DNA from: Chryseobacterium piperi
GTDB taxonomy: Bacteria; Bacteroidota; Bacteroidia; Flavobacteriales; Weeksellaceae
Length of the DNA stretch: 64,000 nucleotides
Direction: 5' to 3'
Assembly (NCBI RefSeq): GCF_002285635.2
Contig: NZ_CP023049.2
Location: 434,001 to 498,000 of the forward strand
Part shown: in pieces, positions 43,814 to 52,262 of the stretch
Position numbering within the stretch: the first letter of the stretch is position 1
Layout: each line of letters begins with the position of its first letter
Made by a program: the position numbers and the translations under genes
Notes under the pieces: model-generated
Told to the model about the DNA's origin: nothing
The model's input: the letters and a program-made list of their open reading frames with translations, nothing else
The model's database searches: none

Positions 43814-45131
43814 CTGTAGCAATTTTAATTTCCATTGTTGTACCTTCGGTTTTCTGTCTTATAATCTTTATGCTTGCCCCTTGATTCATCAGAGATTTTC
43901 TTACAAAACTTAAGCCCAGACCAAAACCTTTGATATCATGCGTATCATCATTGACAATTCTAAAATAAGGAGAAAAAATATCTTCAGTATATTTCTCCGG
44001 AATTCCCAAACCATTATCTTTTATTCTAATCAAAACATTATTTCCCGTCTTTTCAGCAGAGATCAAAACCAGTGGACTGTTTGCCGAGTACTTAAGTGAA
44101 TTGTCTATTAAATTTGAAAATACCTGTGTAAGCTGTTCGTAATTTCCTTTTACATGAATATTCTGATCTATATTAGTAATGCTGATTTTAGCTTCCTTTT
44201 TGTGAATAATGCCGGATAAATTTTCTTTCACATCTTCCAGTAAATGGGCAAGATTTATACTTGTTAGCAGAAGTTTTTCAGTATTATGATCGGATCTTGC
44301 GTGCTGGAGAATAGATTCTACAAGTTGGGATAGCTGCCTGCCCGCTCTCTGTATCATTCCAGCATATTTTTTTGCGTTTTCGGGTTGGTTTATAATGTCA
44401 TGTTTTTCAAGACCTTCTGCAGCAATGAGAATGGTAGAAATTGGGATTTTGAGCTCATGAGTCATGTTGCGTGTGAAGATTTCTTTATTTTTCAATAGTT
44501 TCTGATTAAAAATAAGACTTTTAAAAAGGATAAAAATGGTCACCAGGAAAAGTAAAACATACAATACAGAAAATATAATTGTTTCTTTTATTTCGCTGAT
44601 TACCAGACTTTTCATGTTTTCAATATGAATACGGTAGGTAGTGTTGAGTCCCAGCAATGAATTAACGTGAGCTGTTGTATTTTTATCCTCAGTTTTTGCA
44701 TTCTTCGGATAAATTCTTTTGATCTTTTTTCCCTCATATAATATGGTGATTTCAGCATCCTTATTCAGCATTTTTTTTAAAGTGCTTTTCATGGAAATAT
44801 ATAGAAGAACATCCAGTTTTTCATCTCTGTAAAAAGCAGTGTTTTGCTGTTTAAAGCTTTCATTGACCATCGTTTTTGTAGGCTCACTAATAAAGACTTC
44901 TATCTTTTCTTTTTTGTTTGATTTGTTCTTCTTACTCAATTTTTGTTTGAGAATAGGCTCATTAAGCATATTATTAACTAATAGCTGAATCATTTCAGAT
45001 CTGGTACGTTCTAAGATTTCCTCTTTTTTGTTTTGAAAGCTAATGTAAATCCAGTATCCCTGAAAAACAAGAACAACAAATATGGTCAGAACAAAAAGTA
45101 ATTTTCCAAAATGGGTAGATATTTTATTCAT
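43806..45131 (-). CDS. Sensor histidine kinase
   Basis: I chose the ATG at 45129-45131 (MNKISTHFGKLL); an in-frame ATG also exists at 45144-45146. There are two membrane helices (about 10-32 and 183-205 from this start) enclosing a periplasmic sensor region of about 150 residues with no recognised domain. The phospho-acceptor histidine is in FTRNMTHELKIPIST, the N box is LIDNSLKYS and the G1 box DNGLGIPEKY. The architecture resembles the RprX-type kinases of Bacteroidota. It is the first gene of the two-gene kinase/regulator operon. Confidence 0.93.
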   Translation of the reverse strand: MNKISTHFGKLLFVLTIFVVLVFQGYWIYISFQNKKEEILERTRSEMIQLLVNNMLNEPILKQKLSKKNKSNKKEKIEVFISEPTKTMVNESFKQQNTAFYRDEKLDVLLYISMKSTLKKMLNKDAEITILYEGKKIKRIYPKNAKTEDKNTTAHVNSLLGLNTTYRIHIENMKSLVISEIKETIIFSVLYVLLFLVTIFILFKSLIFNQKLLKNKEIFTRNMTHELKIPISTILIAAEGLEKHDIINQPENAKKYAGMIQRAGRQLSQLVESILQHARSDHNTEKLLLTSINLAHLLEDVKENLSGIIHKKEAKISITNIDQNIHVKGNYEQLTQVFSNLIDNSLKYSANSPLVLISAEKTGNNVLIRIKDNGLGIPEKYTEDIFSPYFRIVNDDTHDIKGFGLGLSFVRKSLMNQGASIKIIRQKTEGTTMEIKIATDE

Positions 45132-45184
45132 AAGATGATATAACATATCGAAATTAGCATATTATAGGATATAAAAATAACTTG

Positions 45185-45221
45185 ATAACACTATTTAACA
45201 CTATGTAACAGTTTGATAACC
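45185..45221. promoter_or_regulatory. Tandem 10-bp repeats in the divergent promoter, probable response-regulator binding site
   Basis: TAACA occurs at 45186-45190, 45196-45200 and 45206-45210, exactly one 10-base turn apart; a fourth TAAC lies at 45217-45220. The first two repeats share the longer core TAACACTAT. OmpR-type regulators bind as head-to-tail dimers to direct repeats with 10-11 bp period, so this is a likely operator. It lies between the kinase gene (minus) and the second S9 peptidase gene (plus). Confidence 0.6.
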
Positions 45222-45302
45222 CATATCTGAATGTCTTTGGAGGAAATTTGCAGTATTGAATTTGAACCATAAAGAATTGTTTAATACTAAAAAATGTAAA
45301 GG

Positions 45303-47303
45303 ATGAATTTAAAATTAAAACTATTAGTTATTGCTCAAGCCATGCTATCTGCAATTATAATCAATGCCCAAAAACACACAAAATTACCTGGTGACACTAC
45401 ACTTCCTTCTTCCAGAGAGAATCTTGAGAAACTTATTTCTTTTGATAAAGGAGATTTCAAATATAAAGTGGAAGACTACTTTGAAAAACCAAAAGCTTCG
45501 GCATTTAAAATCTCTCCTAATGGGAAATATCTTTCCTATAAAGAAAAAGATCAGGACAAAAAGAACCACGTTTATATCAAAGATCTGAGTTCAGGAAAAA
45601 TTACCAAAGCCATCATCGAAAAAGATGATTTGATTGGGAGTTATGGTTGGCTCAACAGCAAACGTCTATTCTATACACAGGATAAGGGTGGAAATGAAAA
45701 TGTTCATCTTTATGCTACAGACATAGATGGCGGTAATACTAAAGATCTTACCCCATTTGAAGGAACTAGAATTGAAGGTGTTCAAATATTAAAAGATACA
45801 GATTTTGTTATCGTTACGATGAATAAAAATAATAAACAAATTTATGAACCTTTCAAAATCAATTATAAAACGGGAGAAATGGTTCAGTTGTTTGAAAATA
45901 AAGATACCAAAAATCCTATTGATAACTATATTTTTGATAAAGACGGTAACCTAAGAGGGTATGTAATTCTTGAAAATGGATTAATAAAAAAAACATATTA
46001 TAAAGACTTGCAGACAAGTAAATTTAATCTTATTAAATCTGTAGATTGGAAAGACAAGTTCAGTATTATTGAATTTAATGAAAATTCTAAAAATAAGGAT
46101 GAAGCTTATGTAGTAACGAATATGGATAGTGATAAAAAAAGAATTGTACTCTATGATCTTAAGAAAAATGCAGTGATCAGAAAAGTATATTCAAACCCTG
46201 TATACGATGTAACCTCCATAAGCACAGCCGGTAAAAACAGAAACTATGAGCTGGACTTCATCAGCTATGAAGGAGTTAAAGAAGAAACTGTTCCGGTGAG
46301 TAAATTTTATAAAGAAATCGATGACCAGCTGAAGGCTCAGGTGGGGAACAAAGAATTCGGGATTGCCTCCTCTGATGACAATGATGATAAATTGCTGGTA
46401 TTTGTCACAAGTGATAAGCTGTATGGAATTTATTATGAGTATGATACAAAAATAAAGAAGCTGAAATTCCTTTATAATCTCAAACCACAGCTACAGGAAG
46501 AAGATATGGCAGAGATGAGACCTATTGAATTCAAAAGCAGAGACGGAAAGACCATTTATGGATATATTACATTGCCTAAAGCTGCTCTGCAAGGGAAAAA
46601 AGTTCCTTTAATTGTAAATCCCCACGGAGGTCCGCAGGGAGTCAGAGACAGCTGGAGATTCAATTCGGAAACACAGCTTTTTGCAAGCAGGGGATATGCT
46701 ACCCTTCAGGTGAATTTCAGAATATCCGGAGGCTATGGAAAGGAATATCAAATATCGGGATATAATGAAATCGGAAGAAAGGTGATGGATGATATAGAAG
46801 ACGGAGTAAAATATGCCATTGAACAAGGATGGGTAGATAAAGATAAAATTGCCATTTATGGAGGAAGCCACGGAGGTTACGCTACACTGATGGGATTGAT
46901 CAAGACTCCTGATTTATATCAATGTGGGGTAGATTATGTAGGAGTATCTAATATATTTACATTCTTCGATTCATTTCCTGAATATTGGAAGCCGTTAAAA
47001 GAACAGGTGAAACAGATCTGGTATAATCTGGATGATCCCCAGCAGGCTGAGATCGCTAAAGAGGTTTCACCTGTCTATCAGATTGATAAAATTAAAAAGC
47101 CATTATTTGTAGTACAGGGAGCTAATGATCCAAGGGTAAATATCAATGAATCCGATCAGATGGTGAAAGCTATGCGTGCAAAAGGTTTTGAAACCCCCTA
47201 TATGGTAAAATATGATGAAGGACATGGGTTTGGAAAAGAACAAAATAAAATTGAGCTCTATAAATATATGTTAGGTTTTTTTGCTCAGAATTTTAATAAG
47301 TAG
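45303..47303 (+). CDS. Exported S9 family prolyl-oligopeptidase-like serine peptidase (copy 2)
   Basis: The 666-residue protein is a close paralogue of the product of the gene at 40847, collinear over its whole length, with triad S522, D609 and H641 in the same motifs. It has a signal-like N-terminus (LLVIAQAMLSAIIINAQ). It is divergent from the kinase/regulator operon, with the tandem-repeat operator between, and is the more likely direct target of the two copies. The strongest conservation is in the C-terminal catalytic domain, while the propeller differs more, which suggests changed access or specificity. Confidence 0.92.
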   Translation: MNLKLKLLVIAQAMLSAIIINAQKHTKLPGDTTLPSSRENLEKLISFDKGDFKYKVEDYFEKPKASAFKISPNGKYLSYKEKDQDKKNHVYIKDLSSGKITKAIIEKDDLIGSYGWLNSKRLFYTQDKGGNENVHLYATDIDGGNTKDLTPFEGTRIEGVQILKDTDFVIVTMNKNNKQIYEPFKINYKTGEMVQLFENKDTKNPIDNYIFDKDGNLRGYVILENGLIKKTYYKDLQTSKFNLIKSVDWKDKFSIIEFNENSKNKDEAYVVTNMDSDKKRIVLYDLKKNAVIRKVYSNPVYDVTSISTAGKNRNYELDFISYEGVKEETVPVSKFYKEIDDQLKAQVGNKEFGIASSDDNDDKLLVFVTSDKLYGIYYEYDTKIKKLKFLYNLKPQLQEEDMAEMRPIEFKSRDGKTIYGYITLPKAALQGKKVPLIVNPHGGPQGVRDSWRFNSETQLFASRGYATLQVNFRISGGYGKEYQISGYNEIGRKVMDDIEDGVKYAIEQGWVDKDKIAIYGGSHGGYATLMGLIKTPDLYQCGVDYVGVSNIFTFFDSFPEYWKPLKEQVKQIWYNLDDPQQAEIAKEVSPVYQIDKIKKPLFVVQGANDPRVNINESDQMVKAMRAKGFETPYMVKYDEGHGFGKEQNKIELYKYMLGFFAQNFNK

Positions 47304-47329
47304 TAAACTAATTATTTTTTTATATTTTC

Positions 47330-47365
47330 AGAAACGGGGAGTTCTTACTTTCCGTTTCTTTTTTA
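47330..47365 (+). terminator. Rho-independent terminator
   Basis: Stem AGAAACGG / CCGTTTCT followed by TTTTTATC, 26 bases after the second S9 peptidase. Confidence 0.8.
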
Positions 47366-47414
47366 TCATCTCAGACAAAATCATGATACATTATCATTCA
47401 TTATTCATCAATTA

Positions 47415-47570
47415 TTATTGATCACCCCTAGCCCCGATAGCAGCGGTTACCCCGGAGTATGAGTGGGAGAGTCGGAGGGTAAGAGTGTGGGATAGTGGGG
47501 CATGAGGAGTATGAGCGGATAGCGGGAAAAGGCTTCTGAAAAAATAATAAATAGATAAATTGCTGATAAT
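47415..47570 (+). ncRNA. Conserved flavobacterial non-coding element (CCCCGATAG...GCGGATAGCGGGA)
   Basis: The block starts with ACCCCTAGCCCCGATAGCAG and ends with GAGCGGATAGCGGGAAAAGG, two conserved halves that I recognise from many Flavobacterium and Chryseobacterium intergenic regions. The GCGG and AGCGGGA strings can pair with CCCC and CCGA. Between them is a purine-rich loop of about 80 bases (GGAGAGTCGGAGGG and similar). It is followed by CTTCTGAAAAAATAAT, also part of the usual pattern. It may correspond to the published Flavo-1 RNA motif, but I could not verify that. It lies upstream of an ECF sigma gene. Confidence 0.6.
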
Positions 47571-47670
47571 TTGATGAATAAAATACTGATGGATAAAAGA
47601 AAAATTGAATTCTAAGAAAAATATTTTAAATTTATTAAAGTAAAACAAAATAGATAACCGTCTTGTTAGT

Positions 47671-48249
47671 ATGGAGGTTGTCGAAAAAATAACAATGCCA
47701 CAGAAAGAGAAAGAAAGTATCATCTCACAAACCGTTTCAAAGTACGGAGGAAAACTGATGTCTTTCATTCGGCCGAAAGTGAAAAATACGGAAGACGCAG
47801 AAGACATTCTGCAGGAAGTGTGGTATCAGTTCAGTAGTATTACCAATCTTTCTGAGATTGTGAATGTAGGAGGATGGCTGTATCGTGTAACAGCCAATAA
47901 GATCACGGACCGGTATCGTAAAAAGAAGACGGAAAATCTTGAAGACTTCGTGTATGAAGACGAAGATGGAGATTTCTCTATCAAAGATATTTTATTGATG
48001 GATGAAAGTGCGGGACCGGAAGTCAAAATGTTTCAGGATGAAATTTGGAAAAAGCTATTTGAAGCCCTGGAAGAACTTCCCGAAAAACAACGACTGGTTT
48101 ATATGGAAAACGAACTGAACGACAAAACCCTCCAGGAAATTGCCGACGAACAAGGCGAAAATATAAAAACCATCATCAGTCGAAAAAATTATGCAGTAAA
48201 GCATTTGAGAAACAGACTGAGAAAGCTATACGAAGATTTAAATAGTTAG
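47671..48249 (+). CDS. ECF-type RNA polymerase sigma factor
   Basis: The 192-residue protein has region 2 (FIRPKVKNTEDAEDILQEVWYQFSS... GGWLYRVTANKITDRYRKK) and region 4 (LEELPEKQRLVYMENELNDKTLQEIADEQGENIKTIISRKNYAVKHLR). An alternative start at ATG 47695 would remove 8 residues. It is followed by a two-helix membrane protein and a small cytoplasmic or membrane-attached protein, spaced by 19 and 91 bases, so it probably heads a small operon and may regulate them. Confidence 0.92.
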   Translation: MEVVEKITMPQKEKESIISQTVSKYGGKLMSFIRPKVKNTEDAEDILQEVWYQFSSITNLSEIVNVGGWLYRVTANKITDRYRKKKTENLEDFVYEDEDGDFSIKDILLMDESAGPEVKMFQDEIWKKLFEALEELPEKQRLVYMENELNDKTLQEIADEQGENIKTIISRKNYAVKHLRNRLRKLYEDLNS

Positions 48250-48268
48250 AAATTAGAAAGAAGATATT

Positions 48269-48610
48269 ATGAATCATAAACACAAAAAAGGTTGGATTTT
48301 TTTAATTCTATGTCCACCATTGATTTTCCTGGCCGTTACATGGATTGTAATGACACTCTGGAATTGCCTTCTTCCTGAAATTTTAGGAGTGAAATCAATT
48401 ACCTACTGGCAGGCAATGGGAGTATTGGTATTAAGTAAAATTTTATTTGGAGGCTTTCATTTCGGAAAAGGGATGCGAGACTTTAAAGAGAGAAAAATGA
48501 GACAAAGAATGCAGCAACTATCTCCTGAAGAAAGAGAGAAATTCAAAGAGGTTTGGAGGAATAAATGTGAAAGCGGGTTCTTTGGAAGACACAATAGAAA
48601 TAACGGATAA
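48269..48610 (+). CDS. Small membrane protein of the ECF sigma operon
   Basis: The 113-residue protein has two membrane helices (about 9-30 and 45-62), then a basic helical tail (KGMRDFKERKMRQRMQQLSPEEREKFKEVWRNKC). The tail shows the pattern LSPEEREKF of metal-stress or CpxP-like helices, but the protein is not secreted. Position directly after a sigma gene suggests a regulatory partner. Confidence 0.75.
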   Translation: MNHKHKKGWIFLILCPPLIFLAVTWIVMTLWNCLLPEILGVKSITYWQAMGVLVLSKILFGGFHFGKGMRDFKERKMRQRMQQLSPEEREKFKEVWRNKCESGFFGRHNRNNG

Positions 48611-48701
48611 TTTAAATTTTTTAAAGAAGTAGTAAAGTAAAATTGAAATTCATCCGTCTATATAAAAAACAAGAAGTAGTAAAATTTAAAATTTTGAAAA
48701 A

Positions 48702-48959
48702 ATGAAAAATTCAGCATTAAAAGGTGCATTAGGTGCACTAGCCGTTGTAGGTGTAGCATTAATCGCTAAAAAAGCAGCACAAAGAAAAAGATTTATAAAA
48801 GGTGTTTTCGAAGAATACGGAATTAAAGAAAAATCTCCTTTTGGTCTTGCAGATAAAATCAGAGAAATGAATGATGAGCAATATGAAGAATTAAAAGGAA
48901 AATTTAAAAAAGAATTTGCTTCAAGATGTTGCAAAAAAGATAAAGCTTGCGAAGCTTAA
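48702..48959 (+). CDS. Small protein with N-terminal hydrophobic segment and C-terminal cysteines
   Basis: The 85-residue protein starts with a short glycine/alanine-rich hydrophobic stretch (ALKGALGALAVVGVALIAKKA), continues with a helical region (EEYGIKEKSPFGLADKIREMNDEQYEELKGKFK) and ends with CCKKDKACEA. The terminal cysteine cluster is notable. It closes the ECF sigma gene set and is followed by a strong terminator. Function unknown. Confidence 0.75.
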   Translation: MKNSALKGALGALAVVGVALIAKKAAQRKRFIKGVFEEYGIKEKSPFGLADKIREMNDEQYEELKGKFKKEFASRCCKKDKACEA

Positions 48960-48984
48960 TCATTATAACTTAATTGATATTGTT

Positions 48985-49030
48985 AAATTCCGGTGTGGGA
49001 AGCCAAGCTTCCCGCACCGGAATTTTTATT
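48985..49030 (+). terminator. Strong rho-independent terminator
   Basis: A long stem (AATTCCGGTGtGGGAAGC pairing with GCTTCCCgCACCGGAATT, one mismatch) with a 3-nt loop and TTTTT, 26 bases after the small cysteine-ended protein. Confidence 0.95.
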
Positions 49031-49281
49031 TAATAGAAGTTAGAGATTGAGAAATCGACTGTCATATTCAGCTTTTCTGAGAGCTTATAGGCTTTTAAAA
49101 CTTATGAGGTTTATAATAAGATGATACAGATCTTCATAGTTTTAAATACCTGTTCAATGAGCATTAAAGCAATAATATTTATTAAATATTTTGAAGAATT
49201 TGTTTCAGATGATAAACAATTGTTCAATGGATCATGACAAAAATCGTAGCTAACTTCAATGTATTTAGAAAAATAAATTCA

Positions 49282-49289
49282 TATTTTTG
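49282..49289 (+). promoter_or_regulatory. -7 box of the DnaJ-domain gene
   Basis: TATTTTTG matches TAnnTTTG and ends 11 bases before the start codon at 49301, giving a very short leader. Confidence 0.55.
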
Positions 49290-49300
49290 TAGTATTCTAC

Positions 49301-49945
49301 ATGAAAGATTACTACTACTTTCTCGGTGTTTCTGAGGATGCTTCAGAAGAAGACATCAAAAAAGCGTATCGAAAATTATCATTGAAATATCATCCTGATA
49401 AAAATGATAATGATGATTTCTTTGCAGAACGTTTTCGTGAGATACAGGAAGCTTACGAAACCTTAAGTGATTCCGGAAGAAGGAAATCTTACGATCAGAA
49501 TCTGGAAAGTCACCAAAAAAGCTTCAGATATAATGTGCCACCGGCCATTAAAACGTTTACGGCAAATAAAATTCACGCAAAAAAAGGAGAAGAGATCATT
49601 ATTAACTGGCAGACGAGTAATGCCGATATTGTAAAAGTCCTTCCTTTTGGATTGGAAAAAGCTTACGGAGAAAGAGTCTTTAAAATTACAGAGTTTAAAG
49701 ATGGTAAATTCCAGCTTTTACTTCATGTTACCAATTCATTATTGCATAAAACCATAGTTCAGGGAATAACCATTACAGAGGTTTTTGAGAATGATTCTGA
49801 AAAATTCAGAACTAATGTGGAAGATTTATTTAAATCCCAGCCAAGGACTATAGCCAACCCGAAAGGGCAACCTAAGATTATAAAAATAATTGTAGCACTA
49901 ATGATTTTAGCCGCAGCACTTTATTTTTTAATCAAAAGCTTCTAA
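49301..49945 (+). CDS. DnaJ-domain membrane-anchored protein
   Basis: The 214-residue protein starts with a J domain (about 1-70) with the HPD motif at 31-33 (KYHPDKND), the part that stimulates DnaK ATPase. It lacks the zinc-finger and C-terminal substrate domains of DnaJ. The middle part ([35 protein letters not shown]) is Ig-like, and the C-terminus is one membrane helix (about 194-211, [17 protein letters not shown]). It therefore probably recruits DnaK to the membrane. Transcribed alone. Confidence 0.87.
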   Translation: MKDYYYFLGVSEDASEEDIKKAYRKLSLKYHPDKNDNDDFFAERFREIQEAYETLSDSGRRKSYDQNLESHQKSFRYNVPPAIKTFTANKIHAKKGEEIIINWQTSNADIVKVLPFGLEKAYGERVFKITEFKDGKFQLLLHVTNSLLHKTIVQGITITEVFENDSEKFRTNVEDLFKSQPRTIANPKGQPKIIKIIVALMILAAALYFLIKSF

Positions 49946-50020
49946 AAGTCTACTCTACACTATATAATTCTACCATTGAACATATTACGAATGTCATCTT
50001 CGTGAAATATAAACAAGTAA

Positions 50021-50242
50021 ATGAAGATTTTAATGTTTATTGGCCTGTTCATGCTTTGTTGTTATATGGGCTTTAATAGCATTAATAATCTAAAATGGAT
50101 GTCTTTTTGATACTCTGGAAATTTCATTTCAATCTTTGTTTTTTCTTTTTTGAGGTTTGTTTTAGGTGGTTCAGTAAAAAAAAATGGAAATCCGAATAAT
50201 AGCGGAGTAATTTTGCCTCAGAAAATAATTGAATCTTTTTAA
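50021..50242 (+). pseudogene. Small membrane protein gene interrupted by one TGA
   Basis: From ATG 50021 the frame reads MKILMFIGLFMLCCYMGFNS..., meets TGA at 50108-50110 and continues in the same frame with YSGNFISIFVFSFLRFVLGG and a hydrophilic tail ending QKIIESF at 50242. Two hydrophobic helices followed by a polar tail would make a normal 73-residue membrane protein if the TGA were TGG (Trp). A nonsense mutation is the simplest explanation; a recoded TGA cannot be excluded. Confidence 0.45.
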
Positions 50243-50326
50243 TAATAAATAGGATTTATTAGAATAAATTCTTCTACTATTAAAAGAAATACTGCTAAAA
50301 AATAAAACTATCATTAAAACACACAA

Positions 50327-50440
50327 ATGATGAATAAGATTAAAAAAAGCTTATCTCTTGTAAATGGATTTGTAGTTGCACTTGATGCAAAAACAGATTT
50401 ATGTGTGTGTTGCATAGCAGGACCAAATTTTTGTAGATGA
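50327..50440 (+). CDS. 37-residue cysteine-rich peptide ORF
   Basis: The ORF begins with ATGATG and encodes 37 residues: a basic N-terminus (NKIKKSLSLVNG), a hydrophobic middle and the cysteine-rich end LCVCCIAGPNFCR (C26, C28, C29, C36). The leader-plus-cysteine-tail layout resembles a ribosomal-peptide precursor or a small metal-binding peptide, but no modification enzyme or transporter gene is adjacent and there is no GG leader. It lies alone 218 bases upstream of the porin gene. Whether it is expressed is unknown. Confidence 0.4.
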   Translation: MMNKIKKSLSLVNGFVVALDAKTDLCVCCIAGPNFCR

Positions 50441-50658
50441 ACTCTATAAAAATAACATCTTCAAAAGTATTCTCATTTTTCTCATAATTTGAGCGAAACT
50501 TTCGGATATGTTCCATTCTTTCATTCTTAATTAGACTTTATAAGTCTCTTACATTGCTTCTGAATTTCTCAGAATCACTTTCAAAACTTCTAGTAATAAT
50601 AATCTTGAGACTGCGGTTTATACTGCCAGGGTTAATATTATGAATTAAACACGACACG

Positions 50659-51837
50659 ATGAAAAATATATATAAGAAGCTGATTGCTTCATTTATACTG
50701 ATGTTCTTGTATAATATAAATGCCTACGCGCAAGTAGAAGTGGCAGCTTACACCAATAAAAAAACGGATAATAAATGGAGTGCCTATATTGAGGGCTTCA
50801 TACAGGCTGACGTCATGGTAGATTTTCAAAAAAATGGATATAAAGACGGATTTATGGCTCCATTTATAGAAATTCCTCAAAATAATTCTGTTGATGGTAA
50901 ATTCAGTATTAATCAATCACAAATAGGATTGGGGGTAAAACGAACTGACTCAGAAGGTAATTCAGACTTGTCAGCCTACGTGGAAATCGATTTTTTTGGT
51001 CCGTATAATACAACCAGACCAAGACTAAGACAAGGATATGTACAATGGAAAAAACTATTGATTGGGCAGGCCTGGAGTAACTTTACTGATTTCGATGCAT
51101 TTCCTGCTATTTTAGATTTTGTAGGGCCTAATGCCATGCTTTTTTTGCAGGTTCTCCAGATCCGATATACGACGCCTCTTTCTGCTAAATCAGAATTATC
51201 ACTCTCAATTGAGGATCCTAATGTAATTAGTGCTTTGCTTCCGAATGATCGTAGATGGAAAAAGAAGCACAATCTCCCATCATTTACTGCTTTATATAAG
51301 TATACTAATGAAAATAATTATATTAAAGTTGGAGGACTTTTATCACCTATAAGGCATGAAGTTAATGATGAACTTCAACAAAAATCTGCTATTAAAACTA
51401 CTTTAGGGTTTGCGGGAATGGTTTCAGGAAAGGTATACAGTAAAGAAAAAAATAATTTTATCTTTCAGTCTTCGTATGGAAGAGGATATGCTACACATAA
51501 TACGGTTTTAAATGAAGCGAGATATGATGCTATTCCGAATTTAGACCGTAATCGATTACAGGCGATGAAACTTTTTAATATTTATGGAGTATATGAACAT
51601 TGGTGGGCTGCGAAGTTGAGTTCGACTGCTTATTACAGTTATTCCAGGTTCGGTAAGGGAGATTTTATACCAGGAAAAATGGTCCAAAAATTTCAAAATA
51701 TAGGGGTTAATTTTATTTATTATCCTTATGAGAAAGTGCGAATTGGGGTGGAAGGCAACTATGGACAAATGAGCAACTTTGACAAGGAGAGAACCAATGG
51801 TGTCAGGCTTCAGTTTGCTTCTACATTTTACTTCTGA
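50659..51837 (+). CDS. DcaP-like outer-membrane porin (copy 1)
   Basis: The 392-residue protein has a signal peptide (about 1-24, YNINAYAQ) and a beta-barrel-like body with alternating hydrophobic residues, ending in the outer-membrane signature FASTFYF with a terminal phenylalanine. The segment FGPYNTTRPRLRQGYVQWKKLLIGQAWSNFTDFDAFP is the diagnostic region of the DcaP trimeric porin family, which takes up dicarboxylic acids and related solutes in Acinetobacter. A paralogue lies at 52408 in the opposite orientation. Confidence 0.87.
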   Translation: MKNIYKKLIASFILMFLYNINAYAQVEVAAYTNKKTDNKWSAYIEGFIQADVMVDFQKNGYKDGFMAPFIEIPQNNSVDGKFSINQSQIGLGVKRTDSEGNSDLSAYVEIDFFGPYNTTRPRLRQGYVQWKKLLIGQAWSNFTDFDAFPAILDFVGPNAMLFLQVLQIRYTTPLSAKSELSLSIEDPNVISALLPNDRRWKKKHNLPSFTALYKYTNENNYIKVGGLLSPIRHEVNDELQQKSAIKTTLGFAGMVSGKVYSKEKNNFIFQSSYGRGYATHNTVLNEARYDAIPNLDRNRLQAMKLFNIYGVYEHWWAAKLSSTAYYSYSRFGKGDFIPGKMVQKFQNIGVNFIYYPYEKVRIGVEGNYGQMSNFDKERTNGVRLQFASTFYF

Positions 51838-51874
51838 TTTATACGGAGGAGACAAAAGATTTTAAGTGTAAAAA

Positions 51875-51909
51875 AAATGGATAACTCAAAATTTGGTTAT
51901 CCATTTTTG
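51875..51909 (+). terminator. Rho-independent terminator
   Basis: Stem AAATGGATAAC / GTTATCCATTT followed by TTG, 37 bases after porin copy 1. Confidence 0.8.
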
Positions 51910-52109
51910 TATGGTTAGATTGTTATAGCGCCTAATAAGGGTATAAAAGATCAAAGATCTATAGTAAAATGCGAAATTATCTTTTATAGTCAGAGAGCTG
52001 CTAAAGCCCGAAAATAGATTCCTATTTACATATATAAGAATAATAACTTTTGCCAACTTTAAAACTGGCTAAATAAGGTAAGGGAGAAGAGTATTTAATT
52101 AAAAACTAA

Positions 52110-52262
52110 TTAAGCCATCTTTTTTCTTCCTGGACACTTTTTACATCTTTTTCCTTTCTTAAATTTTTTGCAGCAAGACTTTTTTTCGCAAAACATATCT
52201 TCATTATTGAATGAATATACAGGTGTTAAAGGAGGTACTTTAAAAGGGGTAATCATATTCAT
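52110..52262 (-). CDS. 50-residue cysteine- and lysine-rich small protein
   Basis: The minus-strand ORF from ATG 52260-52262 encodes 50 residues. The N-terminal half is MNMITPFKVPPLTPVYSFNN; the C-terminal half is basic with five cysteines (FCEKKSCCKKFKKGKRCKKC), C25, C30, C31, C40 and C43. The CxxxxCC...CxxC spacing suggests a small zinc- or nucleic-acid-binding knuckle. I have seen similar short proteins in Chryseobacterium but cannot name a family. It lies between the two porin genes, in the orientation of copy 2 and downstream of it. Confidence 0.6.
   Translation of the reverse strand: MNMITPFKVPPLTPVYSFNNEDMFCEKKSCCKKFKKGKRCKKCPGRKKMA

Noticed and set aside
47401-47807. 130-codon minus-strand ORF with HTPHAPLSHTLTLRLSHS
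   Set aside because: It is the reverse reading of the purine-rich loop of the non-coding element and overlaps the sigma gene.
50327-50440. Peptide antibiotic (RiPP) gene cluster around the cysteine-rich ORF
   Set aside because: No radical SAM enzyme, lanthionine synthetase, YcaO protein, protease or ABC transporter lies within several kilobases, so only a lone ORF can be reported.
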